Positions 1 to 5,992 of a DNA stretch of 12,228 bases are shown piece after piece. The DNA comes from Candidatus Latescibacterota bacterium (GTDB lineage Bacteria > Latescibacterota > UBA2968 > UBA8231): the NCBI GenBank assembly GCA_021295675.1, contig JAGWBY010000110.1:1-12228 (forward strand), read 5' to 3'. The notes beneath the pieces were generated by a model. That model did not search any database. It was not told the DNA's origin and worked only from the letters and a program-made list of their open reading frames with translations. Position numbers and translations under genes: made by a program. Position 1 is the first letter of the stretch. Every line of letters starts with the position of its first letter.

Positions 1-73
1 ATGTAGCTCAGTTGGTTAGAGCGCCAGGTTGTGGCCCTGGAGGGCGCGGGTTCAACTCCCGTCATCCACCCCA
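1..73 (+). tRNA. tRNA-His (GTG), 5' end cut off by window edge
   Basis: A cloverleaf is visible: D stem GCTC/GAGC, anticodon stem CCAGG/CCTGG with loop TTGTGGC (anticodon GTG, His), and T arm GCGGG-TTCAACT-CCCGT. The 3' acceptor strand CATCCAC at 63-69 needs a GTGGATG partner, of which only ATG (1-3) is in the window, so about four 5' bases plus the His-specific G-1 are missing. The discriminator is C70, as expected for bacterial tRNA-His, and CCA is encoded at 71-73. The next coding sequence starts only 9 bases later, so the tRNA and the following operon are probably transcribed together. Confidence 0.93.
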
Positions 74-82
74 TCTTTCGCC

Positions 83-583
83 ATGCAGTCGCCCTTGGCC
101 GATCTCGCCAAAATTATTACGTGTGACCAGTTGCTTTCCGTCCGTAGCCAATTGAAAAAAGCGCGACAGACCTTCGTCTTCACCAATGGATGCTTTGACT
201 TGCTGCATCGCGGGCATGTCGAGTATCTACGCGCGGCACGCGCCTTGGGCGACTGCCTTGCGGTGGGATTGAACGATGACGATGGAGTCCGCGCCCTCAA
301 GGGCCAGGGCCGACCTTTGTGTCCGCAAGACGACCGCGCCGCCGTGCTGGCGGCCTTAGAATGCGTTTCGCATGTGTGCATCTTTTCAGGTGAGAGCGTT
401 GAGAGCCTCGTAGCTGCGCTCGCGCCCGATGTTTTGGTCAAGGGTGGCGATTACGCCCCAGCCGCCATTGTTGGCCGCGAACACGTCGAAGCGCGCGGCG
501 GCCAAGTGCGCGTTCTGCCGCTGTGGCCGGATCTTTCCACCACCCAATTAATCGAGCGCATCAAGGCGCTACCCAGCGCGTGA
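83..583 (+). CDS. rfaE2: D-glycero-beta-D-manno-heptose 1-phosphate adenylyltransferase (HldE C-terminal / RfaE2 type)
   Basis: This 166-aa cytosolic nucleotidyltransferase should activate heptose 1-phosphate with a nucleotide, giving ADP- (or CDP-) heptose for the LPS inner core or related glycans. Visible motifs are TNGCFDLLHRGH (residues 34-45, with the HxGH nucleotide-binding signature at 42-45), VGLNDDDGV (61-69), LKGQGRP (72-78), VLVKGGDY (117-124) and STTQLI (152-157). All match the HldE C-terminal/RfaE2 pattern. The length fits a stand-alone RfaE2; no heptose kinase domain is fused and none is in the window. ATG 83 was chosen because the family alignment begins just after it. An upstream in-frame start at 29 would lie inside tRNA-His. 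No Shine-Dalgarno sequence precedes ATG 83, and only 9 bases separate it from the tRNA CCA. The exact sugar stereochemistry and nucleotide are inferred. Confidence 0.9.
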   Translation: MQSPLADLAKIITCDQLLSVRSQLKKARQTFVFTNGCFDLLHRGHVEYLRAARALGDCLAVGLNDDDGVRALKGQGRPLCPQDDRAAVLAALECVSHVCIFSGESVESLVAALAPDVLVKGGDYAPAAIVGREHVEARGGQVRVLPLWPDLSTTQLIERIKALPSA

Positions 584-669
584 TTTCCCTTGCTCCCATT
601 TGGTTTGGGAGAGGGATTGTGCTATATTTCGTCAAAGATGGTTCATTTGTGTTTCCGATTAAAAGTGCG
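584..669 (+). promoter_or_regulatory. 86-bp gap with possible weak promoter
   Basis: This is the only sizeable gap in the first gene block. A TATATT hexamer at about 621-626 has a poor -35 candidate (TTGGTT) 17 bases upstream. A short inverted repeat CTCCCA/TGGGAG (593-598 and 606-611, 7-base loop) lies just upstream, without a T-run after it. Together these could be an internal promoter or a weak regulatory hairpin ahead of the lipoprotein gene, but the match to consensus is modest. Confidence 0.25.
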
Positions 670-1416
670 ATGAAAAGCGCGAAAAGCGCATCGGCGTTGG
701 TCTTGGTCCTTGGAGCTTGCGCTACGCCGCCTGTGCCGCCACCTGCCGAACAACTCCTCGTCCAGCGGGAAGAGGTTCAGCCAGAGGAAAGCGAAGCATT
801 TCAGTCCCTCGAACGCGCTGTTGCTGCCTCGTACGAGCGCGAGCAAGCCATGGCTGAGCGCGTGCGCCAGCTAGAGGCATCCAACGCCCAGTTGCGGCAA
901 GCACTCAGAGCCCTCCAAAGCCAGAGCCGCGTCCTAAGTGCGCGACTGGATTCTTTACCGCGCCGCGCCCAGTCGCCGCGCCCTACTGCCAGCACCAGCC
1001 GCCGCGCTCTGCGGCCTGCGGCGACGTCCGGCAGCGATAAAAGCGATGCGTTCAACATGTACCAAGGTGCGCTCTACTACTATCGCCACAAACAATACGA
1101 CCGCGCCTTGGCCGAGTTTGACCGCTTGCTGCAGGAAGCACCCCTGAGTGAATGGTCCGATAACGCCCAGTATTGGAAAGGCGAGTGCTATTACGGGCTG
1201 CGCCAATACCAGCAGGCGCTGATCGAATTCACCAAGGTGTTTGCCTTCAGCAACACGGATAAAGCCGACGACTCCCAGCTAAAAATTGCCCGCTGTCACC
1301 TCGCTTTGGACGAGCGCATCCGGGCGCTTACAGCCTTGCGCAAGCTGGTCGATGAGTATCCAGACAGCGAATATACGCCCGCGGCCCGCGAACAGATAAA
1401 ACGCCTCGGCGGTTGA
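670..1416 (+). CDS. CpoB/YbgF-like outer-membrane lipoprotein with coiled coil and TPR repeats
   Basis: The product is a 248-aa lipoprotein. The N-terminus has basic residues, a hydrophobic stretch and lipobox LGAC (14-17), so Cys17 should be lipidated. A Pro-rich linker is followed by an amphipathic, Gln/Arg/Leu-rich coiled coil (about 43-96) and a basic Ser/Pro/Arg linker (98-122). The C-terminal tetratricopeptide repeats span about 125-245, with repeat cores ALYYYRHKQYDRALAEF, KGECYYGLRQYQQALIEF and a third ending LVDEYPDSEY. This order matches CpoB/YbgF of the Tol-Pal system, which coordinates peptidoglycan synthesis with outer-membrane constriction. Classical CpoB is a soluble periplasmic protein, so the lipobox is a difference, and no tol/pal genes are in view. 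ATG 670 is preferred because it places the signal peptide at the N-terminus; the open frame extends upstream to 523, inside rfaE2. Confidence 0.8.
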   Translation: MKSAKSASALVLVLGACATPPVPPPAEQLLVQREEVQPEESEAFQSLERAVAASYEREQAMAERVRQLEASNAQLRQALRALQSQSRVLSARLDSLPRRAQSPRPTASTSRRALRPAATSGSDKSDAFNMYQGALYYYRHKQYDRALAEFDRLLQEAPLSEWSDNAQYWKGECYYGLRQYQQALIEFTKVFAFSNTDKADDSQLKIARCHLALDERIRALTALRKLVDEYPDSEYTPAAREQIKRLGG

Positions 1417-2009
1417 TGAGAACGATCTTGCTGCGAATTTGTTATCGCCTTTTGGCCGCCCTGACGATCTGTGCCACCGCGTCGGCTGCCGTTCCTTTTC
1501 CCACCAATATGGACTTGTTGGTCGAGACCGTGGCGAGTGCGGTCGATGAGAGTTTGGGGCGCATTGAAATGCCGGACGACGCGGCGGCGTTCCCCTTGTT
1601 GATCGTGGCGCAGAGCAAGCACGACGCCAATTGGATGGTCGAACACCTGCTGGCCAATCGGCTGCTGACGCGCGGCTTTAGCGTAACCTTGGATTCGACC
1701 GCAGCCCAACCGGGGAGTATGCGCCTGTCCTACCGAGTGCTCGACTTAGGAGTCTCCGCGTACTCGGGACTGCGCGGCAGTGAGGTCAGCCGCCAGGGGC
1801 GGGCAACGCTCGCCCTGCGCTTGAGCGACGAGCGCGACGACGTGGTCCACTGGCAGGACGAGATCACTCGCACGCAGCGCGATCGGATCCCCAAAAAGCA
1901 GCTAGACATACTCCAGCACGACCAATTCAAATTCGCCAAGACCGAGCTAGAGGAACAAACGTGGAGCAAGTTCGTCGAACCTGTGACTTATCTATTTATT
2001 CTTTTCTAA
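1416..2009 (+). CDS. Secreted protein of unknown function between cpoB-like gene and bamD
   Basis: The product is 197 aa. It begins with a clear Sec signal peptide (RTILLR... hydrophobic core ... ATASA-A, cleavage near residue 24-25) and has no lipobox Cys. The mature part looks like an alpha/beta domain. A helix around 33-47 is followed by a strand LLIVAQ (61-66), a helix with the run HLLANRLLTRGFSVTL (77-92) and beta-rich sequence at 102-150. The 'helix, then LxxxLxxxGFxV' layout recalls FlgO/CsgG-like periplasmic domains, but this is a resemblance only. The C-terminus ends in a hydrophobic, aromatic run (VTYLFILF). Its ATG shares one base with the upstream stop (TGATG), indicating translational coupling, and bamD starts 9 bases after its stop. 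A TTG at 1413 is a possible alternative start. A role in envelope assembly is inferred from position alone. Confidence 0.75.
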   Translation: MRTILLRICYRLLAALTICATASAAVPFPTNMDLLVETVASAVDESLGRIEMPDDAAAFPLLIVAQSKHDANWMVEHLLANRLLTRGFSVTLDSTAAQPGSMRLSYRVLDLGVSAYSGLRGSEVSRQGRATLALRLSDERDDVVHWQDEITRTQRDRIPKKQLDILQHDQFKFAKTELEEQTWSKFVEPVTYLFILF

Positions 2010-2018
2010 TCGCTAGCT

Positions 2019-2765
2019 ATGAAATACCTTGCCTTCCCGCTCGCCCTGTGCGTTGCCGCCTGCGCCAGCACGCCGTCTGAGAAACTCCAAGGCGCAGATT
2101 ACTACTTTGAAGAAGGCCAAAAGGCTATGGAGAAAAACCGCTGCCTAGAGGCCTCCGAGCACTTCAAGCGCTTAGTCAGCAACTTTCCCGGCTCGCGTCG
2201 GGTGGCCGAGGCGCAGTTCCTCCTCGCCGAAGCGTACTTTTGCAATCGCGATTGGGTCAACGCCGCCTTTGAATATCAGCGCATCGTCGATATTTACCCG
2301 TCTAGCGAGTGGGCGGTTGAGGCGCAGTTTAAGGTAGGCGAGTCGTACTTTAAGCAACTGCGCCGCCCCGAGCTTGACCAGAAGGATACCTTTGAGGCGC
2401 TGACGGCTTTCCGCAACTTTATTGAGGACCAGCCCGACTCGCCCTTGGCGGAACAGGCGCGCCAACGCATCGCCGAGTGCCGGGGTCGCCTAGCGCAAAA
2501 GCAGTACCTAAGTGGCCGCCTGTACCACAAACAGGGCCATCTCGACGCGGCCAAAATGACCTACGAGGAAGTTTTGCGCGAGTACCCGGATGTCGGCGAG
2601 TGGTATTACACCACGCTTTTCCGCATGGGCGAAATCGCCCGCGAGCAAGGCGATGTGGATCTAGCGGTGCGCTATTGGAAGGAAGTACTGCAAGACAGCG
2701 GCGACCCGGAGCTGGTGGAGGGTGTGCAAAAGCACCTGTCCGGGCTGAGCCAATCGCCGGGCTAA
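2019..2765 (+). CDS. bamD: Outer-membrane protein assembly factor BamD
   Basis: This 248-aa lipoprotein has a signal peptide ending in lipobox VAAC (12-15), so the mature protein would be anchored through Cys15. It is followed by about five tetratricopeptide repeats: YYFEEGQKAMEKNRCLEASE, AQFLLAEAYFCNRDWVNAAF, AQFKVGESYFKQ, a segment with a Pro-Asp-Ser turn, and a C-terminal pair around YLSGRLYHKQGHLDAAK and FRMGEIAREQGDVDLAV. Length, lipobox and repeat phasing fit BamD (YfiO/ComL), the essential lipoprotein that works with BamA to insert beta-barrel proteins in the outer membrane. Its downstream neighbour nadD begins 2 bases after its stop. No other bam genes are in the window. Confidence 0.88.
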   Translation: MKYLAFPLALCVAACASTPSEKLQGADYYFEEGQKAMEKNRCLEASEHFKRLVSNFPGSRRVAEAQFLLAEAYFCNRDWVNAAFEYQRIVDIYPSSEWAVEAQFKVGESYFKQLRRPELDQKDTFEALTAFRNFIEDQPDSPLAEQARQRIAECRGRLAQKQYLSGRLYHKQGHLDAAKMTYEEVLREYPDVGEWYYTTLFRMGEIAREQGDVDLAVRYWKEVLQDSGDPELVEGVQKHLSGLSQSPG

Positions 2766-2767
2766 AG

Positions 2768-3355
2768 ATGCGGCACATCGGCGTCATCGGCGGCAGTTTT
2801 GACCCTATCCACCACGGCCACCTGCTCTTGGCCCGCTTCGCCTTAGAGCAAATCCCCCTCGACGAAGTGCTTTTCATTCCAGCGGCCGATCCACCACTCA
2901 AGCAGGGCGCGTACGCGCCGGCCGAAGAGCGCTGGGCTATGGTTGACCTGGCCATAGCGGACTGTCCCGACTTTGCGGCCTCGCGTTTGGAGCTAGACCG
3001 GCCGGGCAAGTCCTATACCGTTGAAACCCTGCGTTTGCTGCACCAGCTTTATCCTCGGGCTGAGCTGTTTTTCATTATCGGTGCGGATAACATCGGCCAG
3101 CTAGACGAGTGGCACGATCTTGAAGGCATTTTTGCCCAGTGTACGGTAGTGGTGGGGGCGCGTATAGGGGAAATGGCAGGCGACGATCCGAAACTGTTGG
3201 CGCGCCTGCGCTTCATAGATACCCCGCTCATCGAGTTGTCCTCGACCGAGATTAGGACGCGTCGGGCCGCTGGACTACCGATCCGCTTCATGGTCCCCGA
3301 AGCGGTCGAGGCCCACATACTTGCGAAAGGATTGTACGCCGCTCCGTGTTCATGA
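2768..3355 (+). CDS. nadD: Nicotinate-nucleotide adenylyltransferase
   Basis: The enzyme (195 aa) transfers AMP from ATP to nicotinate mononucleotide, giving deamido-NAD+ in the shared late step of NAD synthesis. Diagnostic motifs are GGSFDPIHHGH (8-18, containing the HxGH ATP-binding site), FIPAADPP (36-43), SYTVETL (82-88), IIGADN (103-108) and SSTEIR (158-163), all in the usual order and at the usual family length. ATG 2768 puts GGSFDP eight residues from the N-terminus, as in other NadD proteins; the upstream open extension to 2477 lies inside bamD and is rejected. There is no obvious Shine-Dalgarno sequence, so coupling to bamD translation is likely. The stop overlaps the next start by 4 bases (ATGA). 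Confidence 0.95.
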   Translation: MRHIGVIGGSFDPIHHGHLLLARFALEQIPLDEVLFIPAADPPLKQGAYAPAEERWAMVDLAIADCPDFAASRLELDRPGKSYTVETLRLLHQLYPRAELFFIIGADNIGQLDEWHDLEGIFAQCTVVVGARIGEMAGDDPKLLARLRFIDTPLIELSSTEIRTRRAAGLPIRFMVPEAVEAHILAKGLYAAPCS

Positions 3356-4521
3356 CGCATTTAGAGTGCTCTCGTACGGGCACGCGCTACGACGCCGACG
3401 TGTTGCAGAACCTGTCGGAGGTCGGCGCGCCTCTGCTCGCTCGCTACGATCTCGACCGGGCTGGCCACGCGCTCACCCGCGCCGCGCTCAGCACCCGCCC
3501 GCCGACGATGTGGCGCTACCGAGAAGTCATGCCCATCCGCACGCCCGAGGAGATCGTCTCCCTCGGCGAGGGTTTCACCCCGCTGCTCCGCCCGGAGCGG
3601 TTGGGTTGCTGGATGGGCTTTTCCCAACTCTACATAAAAGACGAATCGCCCAACCCCACTGGTTCCTTTAAGGCGCGCGGCCTCTCGGCCGCCGTTACCT
3701 GTGCTCGCACGCGTGGTGCGCAAAAGCTGGCCATCCCCACCGCGGGCAATGCCGGTGGTGCGATGGCGGCCTACGCAGCCGCCTGTGGCCTGCCGGCGAT
3801 TGTCTTTATGCCCCGCGATACGCCGCAGGCCTTTGTCGCCGAGTGTCGGTCCTGTGGCGCTGAGGTCGAGCTGGTTGACGGGCTAATCAGCGATTGCGGT
3901 CGCATCGTCGGCGAGCGCAAGGAAGCCGAGGGGTGGTTTGAGGTATCGACGCTCAAGGAGCCTTACCGCATCGAGGGCAAGAAGACCTTGGGCTACGAGC
4001 TGGCCGAGCAGATGGATTGGTCCCTGCCCGACGTGGTGATTTACCCCACTGGCGGGGGCACGGGGCTGATCGGGATGTGGAAGGCATTTGCCGAGATGGA
4101 GCAACTCGGCTGGATTGGCGAGCACCGGCCGCGGATGATCTCGGTGCAGGCCGAAGGCTGTGCGCCGATTGTCCGAGCCTTTGCTCGCGGCGATGAATCC
4201 GCCCAGGCGTGGGAAGGTGCCCACACGATAGCCTCCGGTCTGCGCGTCCCCAGTGCGGTCGGCGACTTTCTGATGTTGCAGGTGTTGCGGGAAAGCGGCG
4301 GCACTGCCATTGCCGTCGGCGACGAGGAATTGCTCGCGCATTCGCACTACATGGCGGCGCACTCGGGCATTTTCCCCGCGCCCGAAGGCGGGGCAACGCT
4401 AGCGGCCCTAATCAAGCTCAAGGAGCAGGGACTTGTGGGAACGGACGAGCGTGTAGTGCTCTTCAATACGGGGTCGGGTTACAAGTATTTGGAGGCTTTG
4501 TCCGAGGGGCTCGTGTCTTGA
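3352..4521 (+). CDS. thrC: Threonine synthase (PLP-dependent)
   Basis: The product (389 aa) should convert O-phosphohomoserine to threonine and phosphate. It belongs to the fold-type II PLP enzymes. The Schiff-base lysine is Lys107 in NPTGSFKARG (101-110), followed by IPTAGNAGGAMAAYAA and the phosphate-binding loop PTGGGTGLIG. A conserved STLKEPYRIEGKKT block and a late FNTGSGYKY motif are also present. The N-terminus has LECSRTGTRY, a remnant of the zinc-ribbon-like start of this threonine synthase group with a single Cys retained. ATG 3352 overlaps the nadD stop (ATGA) and is chosen as start; GTG 3346 would add two residues and cannot be excluded. Related beta-replacing enzymes such as cysteate synthase are alternatives. 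No hom or thrB gene is nearby. Confidence 0.9.
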   Translation: MTHLECSRTGTRYDADVLQNLSEVGAPLLARYDLDRAGHALTRAALSTRPPTMWRYREVMPIRTPEEIVSLGEGFTPLLRPERLGCWMGFSQLYIKDESPNPTGSFKARGLSAAVTCARTRGAQKLAIPTAGNAGGAMAAYAAACGLPAIVFMPRDTPQAFVAECRSCGAEVELVDGLISDCGRIVGERKEAEGWFEVSTLKEPYRIEGKKTLGYELAEQMDWSLPDVVIYPTGGGTGLIGMWKAFAEMEQLGWIGEHRPRMISVQAEGCAPIVRAFARGDESAQAWEGAHTIASGLRVPSAVGDFLMLQVLRESGGTAIAVGDEELLAHSHYMAAHSGIFPAPEGGATLAALIKLKEQGLVGTDERVVLFNTGSGYKYLEALSEGLVS

Positions 4522-4546
4522 CGAGAATAGGGGCGGCGTCTATTTT
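4518..4546 (+). promoter_or_regulatory. Sigma70-type promoter for tRNA-Arg
   Basis: TTGACG (4518-4523, 5/6 match to TTGACA) and TATTTT (4541-4546, 4/6 match to TATAAT) are separated by exactly 17 bases. Transcription would start around 4553, a few bases before the mature tRNA 5' end at 4560. The -35 element overlaps the thrC stop codon. Confidence 0.6.
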
Positions 4547-4559
4547 ATGACACTGAATT

Positions 4560-4636
4560 GCACCCATAGCTCAATTGGATAGAGCACCTGACTACGGATC
4601 AGAAGGTTCGGGGTTCGAGTCCCTGTGGGTGCGCCA
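4560..4636 (+). tRNA. tRNA-Arg (ACG)
   Basis: The cloverleaf is complete. The acceptor pairs GCACCCA/TGGGTGC, the D stem is GCTC/GAGC, and the anticodon loop CTACGGA gives anticodon ACG (Arg, A34 normally deaminated to inosine to read CGN). The T arm is CGGGG-TTCGAGT-CCCTG. The discriminator is G4633 and CCA is encoded at 4634-4636. The anticodon stem CCTGA/TCAGA has a C-A mismatch at its outermost pair (27-43); the other stem pairs are Watson-Crick or G-U. Confidence 0.95.
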
Positions 4637-4644
4637 TTAAAAAC

Positions 4645-4680
4645 AACGGGTTACGTCAAAAGGCGTAGCCCGTTTTGCTT
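4645..4680 (+). terminator. Rho-independent terminator after tRNA-Arg
   Basis: A 10-bp stem ACGGGTTACG (4646-4655) pairs with CGTAGCCCGT (4664-4673), with one G-U wobble and an 8-base loop, followed by TTTTGCTT. It sits 9 bases after the tRNA CCA and should end the tRNA transcript. Confidence 0.8.
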
Positions 4681-4686
4681 TGGTGG

Positions 4687-4799
4687 GAAAGAGGCTATCT
4701 ATGGCGAATATACCTGTTGGATTAATTGGCTGCGGCGGTCGTGGTCGCGGCCACGTGCGCGCCCTGCACGCACTGGAGGGTGTCGAGTTGGTCGCCGTC
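4687..4799 (+). repeat. Direct repeat, copy 1 (5' end of Gfo/Idh gene)
   Basis: From ATG 4701 to 4799 this matches 5993-6091 at 92 of 99 positions. Weaker similarity extends about 14 bases upstream over the ribosome-binding region. Identity stops abruptly after codon 33. The second copy is the start of the intact Gfo/Idh gene. Confidence 0.9.
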
Positions 4800-4838
4800 C
4801 TAAGTTTAGCCAAAGGGAGTCCCTCACCTTATCCCTAA
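4701..4838 (+). pseudogene. Truncated Gfo/Idh/MocA oxidoreductase fragment (45-aa open frame)
   Basis: The first 33 codons encode the start of a Rossmann-fold dehydrogenase, with LIGCGGRG as the NAD(P)-binding glycine motif. They differ from the intact copy at 5993 by only three residues (Arg16 for His, Glu26 for Thr, Gly27 for Asp). The homology then breaks off, and 12 unrelated residues (LSLAKGSPSPYP) lead to a TAA at 4836. A GAGG ribosome-binding sequence and ATG remain, so a short peptide could still be made, but it lacks the rest of the nucleotide-binding and all of the catalytic domain. The stop lies one base from the antitoxin stop on the other strand. It was probably a tandem paralogue, cut when the toxin-antitoxin block arrived. 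Confidence 0.85.
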
Positions 4839-4839
4839 C

Positions 4840-5196
4840 TCACGTTACTTGATCCTTTGGCCAAGTCCGGCGCAAAGCCTCCAGACCGGGCCCAAAATCT
4901 TCCGGCGCATCGAGCACGACGACTTTACGAGCTGCCATTTCTTCCAATAATACGGCCACCGACAACCCAGCTCGTTCGGCCGCACCCCGTAAATCAACCT
5001 CGGCTTCTTGGTAGGCGTGGATGGCCTCAGACACGCGAAACCGCTCCATACCAACCAGCACCCATTGACGCATGAGGGCCGCCTCTGAGTAGGCAGTATT
5101 TGCCACCAGATGCGCGAGTTCGTCGGCTTCTTCTGGACGCAGACGAATGGATTTGGTCACTCGGGGGGGCGTTTTCTTGGTAGTATTCTGGCTCAT
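4840..5196 (-). CDS. Antitoxin with RHH-like N-terminus and UPF0175-like helix-turn-helix
   Basis: The 118-aa product has a ribbon-helix-helix-like N-terminus (about 14-50: strand TKSIRLRP, helix EEADELAHLVANT, turn YSEAALMRQWVLVGM). A UPF0175-type segment follows (about 54-95), with EAIHAYQEAEVDLRGAAERAGL and LLEEMAARKVVVL. UPF0175 proteins are commonly antitoxins and DNA-binding repressors of PIN-domain (DUF3368) toxins, which fits the gene immediately upstream. ATG 5196 begins one base after the toxin's TAG, with an AGGAG sequence ahead of it inside the toxin 3' end, implying coupled translation. A GTG at 5250 would extend the frame into the toxin gene and is disfavoured. Expected functions are neutralising the toxin and repressing the operon; both are inferred from the families. 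Confidence 0.72.
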   Translation of the reverse strand: MSQNTTKKTPPRVTKSIRLRPEEADELAHLVANTAYSEAALMRQWVLVGMERFRVSEAIHAYQEAEVDLRGAAERAGLSVAVLLEEMAARKVVVLDAPEDFGPGLEALRRTWPKDQVT

Positions 5197-5197
5197 T

Positions 5198-5710
5198 CTA
5201 TAGGTCTCCTCGGGATTCGGCCAAGCTCCGCACGGCTTGGCGGGCCACATCCATCAAAGCCTTTCCAGTATTTGCGGCGATCCTATCCAGTTTATCGTGG
5301 ACGCTGTGCTGGGACAGCACTTCTATTTCGTATAGATATACGGTGAATTCTGGAACTGTCAGGGCCTTGAGACCGCGCTGCCGAGCAAATCGCAGAGCAC
5401 GTTGTTCATTCACCAGCAGCCACAGATTCTCGTCGAGCGCCAACCCCAGAGCGGCTGCTTCTCCTGCGTGGAACTGGTCCAACGGCTGAACAGGATCGCG
5501 AATGTCCAATACTCCCTGCCACTTCATCAGGCCAAACAGTTCTTGATACCCATATACCCGCTGTGGATAACGCGGATCACGGGCTTGTATCTCATTCTCG
5601 ACAGCCGATGGGACAACGACCGCAAAAAAGCGAAACAGATAAGCGAGCACATCGGCTCGATGGCCCAAAACCCAAAACGAAGTATCCAAAACGGCTGTTT
5701 GCTTCTTCAT
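5198..5710 (-). CDS. PIN-domain toxin (DUF3368-like ribonuclease)
   Basis: The 170-aa product resembles PIN nucleases paired with UPF0175 antitoxins. Near the N-terminus it has VLDTSFW with the first metal-binding Asp9, then PSAVENEI (34-41) with conserved Glu. Next is GEAAALGLALDENLWLLVNE (83-102), the family's 'GExxAxxLA...LLVxDD' block, then RALRFARQRGL. At the usual Asp-Asp pair the sequence is Asn101-Glu102, so one acidic ligand is altered. The region after about 125 is longer than the minimal domain. Such toxins normally cut RNA and are held in check by the partner antitoxin. Here the toxin gene comes first and the antitoxin second, 1 base apart, the reverse of the common order. GC looks lower than in the housekeeping genes, consistent with acquisition. 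Activity is inferred. Confidence 0.72.
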   Translation of the reverse strand: MKKQTAVLDTSFWVLGHRADVLAYLFRFFAVVVPSAVENEIQARDPRYPQRVYGYQELFGLMKWQGVLDIRDPVQPLDQFHAGEAAALGLALDENLWLLVNEQRALRFARQRGLKALTVPEFTVYLYEIEVLSQHSVHDKLDRIAANTGKALMDVARQAVRSLAESRGDL

Positions 5711-5992
5711 GCTTCAAAAATAAACATTAGATTCTACTTGTCCAAATGCCAAGACTTGCGAATACTGACTATGCTGCACTTCTTCGTTGTATCCTCGGTT
5801 CCAAGGTACTCAACTTGGACCGTGGACGAGCGCAATCAGTCGCACGATGACCAAGGGCTATTCATCTGGAGGGCAAGGCGATCAAACTGTGCATCTTTCT
5901 CGAGGAGGCGCGGTCCTATTACTTTTGGTTCAACTAGTGGGCTAGGAGGCCGCGTCGCCCGGTGCTCAGGATCCACAGAAAAGGAGTTATCT
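5711..5992. other. 282-bp AT-richer spacer between toxin gene and Gfo/Idh gene
   Basis: No complete gene is recognised here. The sequence is visibly AT-richer than its surroundings, especially 5711-5830. It holds an inverted repeat TCCAAG/CTTGGA (5800-5805 and 5814-5819, 8-base loop). It also holds a short + strand reading frame (5851-5937) whose end, KLCIFLEEARSYYFWFN then TAG, looks protein-like but has no start; it may be debris of a lost gene. The last bases supply AGGAG (5982-5986), six bases before the Gfo/Idh ATG. It presumably also contains that gene's promoter, which I could not identify. Confidence 0.5.
5724..5752 (-). promoter_or_regulatory. Possible promoter of toxin-antitoxin operon
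   Basis: On the minus strand, TTGGCA (complement of 5747-5752) and TAATGT (complement of 5724-5729) are 17 bases apart. The -10 box ends 13 bases before the toxin ATG at 5710. The -35 is 5/6 but the -10 only 3/6, so this is a tentative call. Confidence 0.3.

Noticed and set aside
593..611. Inverted repeat CTCCCA/TGGGAG as a terminator after rfaE2
   Set aside because: The stem is only 6 bp and no T-run follows; it is kept only as a possible regulatory hairpin.
3883..4396. Long antisense open frames across threonine synthase
   Set aside because: They are shadows of a high-GC coding gene and show no domain or signal features.
4625..4852. 75-codon + strand open frame starting inside tRNA-Arg
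   Set aside because: It crosses the tRNA 3' end and terminator, and is in a different frame from the dehydrogenase fragment.
5197..5250. Upstream GTG start for the antitoxin at 5250
   Set aside because: The extension lies inside the toxin gene and lacks family similarity; ATG 5196 has AGGAG and sits 1 base after the toxin stop.
5925..5945. Possible attachment-site copy of the tRNA-Arg 3' end (GGTTC...GTGGG)
   Set aside because: Only scattered bases match the tRNA 3' end, and no integrase gene is present.
5402..5992. Long in-frame extension upstream of the Gfo/Idh ATG at 5993
   Set aside because: It runs antisense through the PIN gene and has no Gfo/Idh homology; the protein aligns from ATG 5993, which has a proper AGGAG site.
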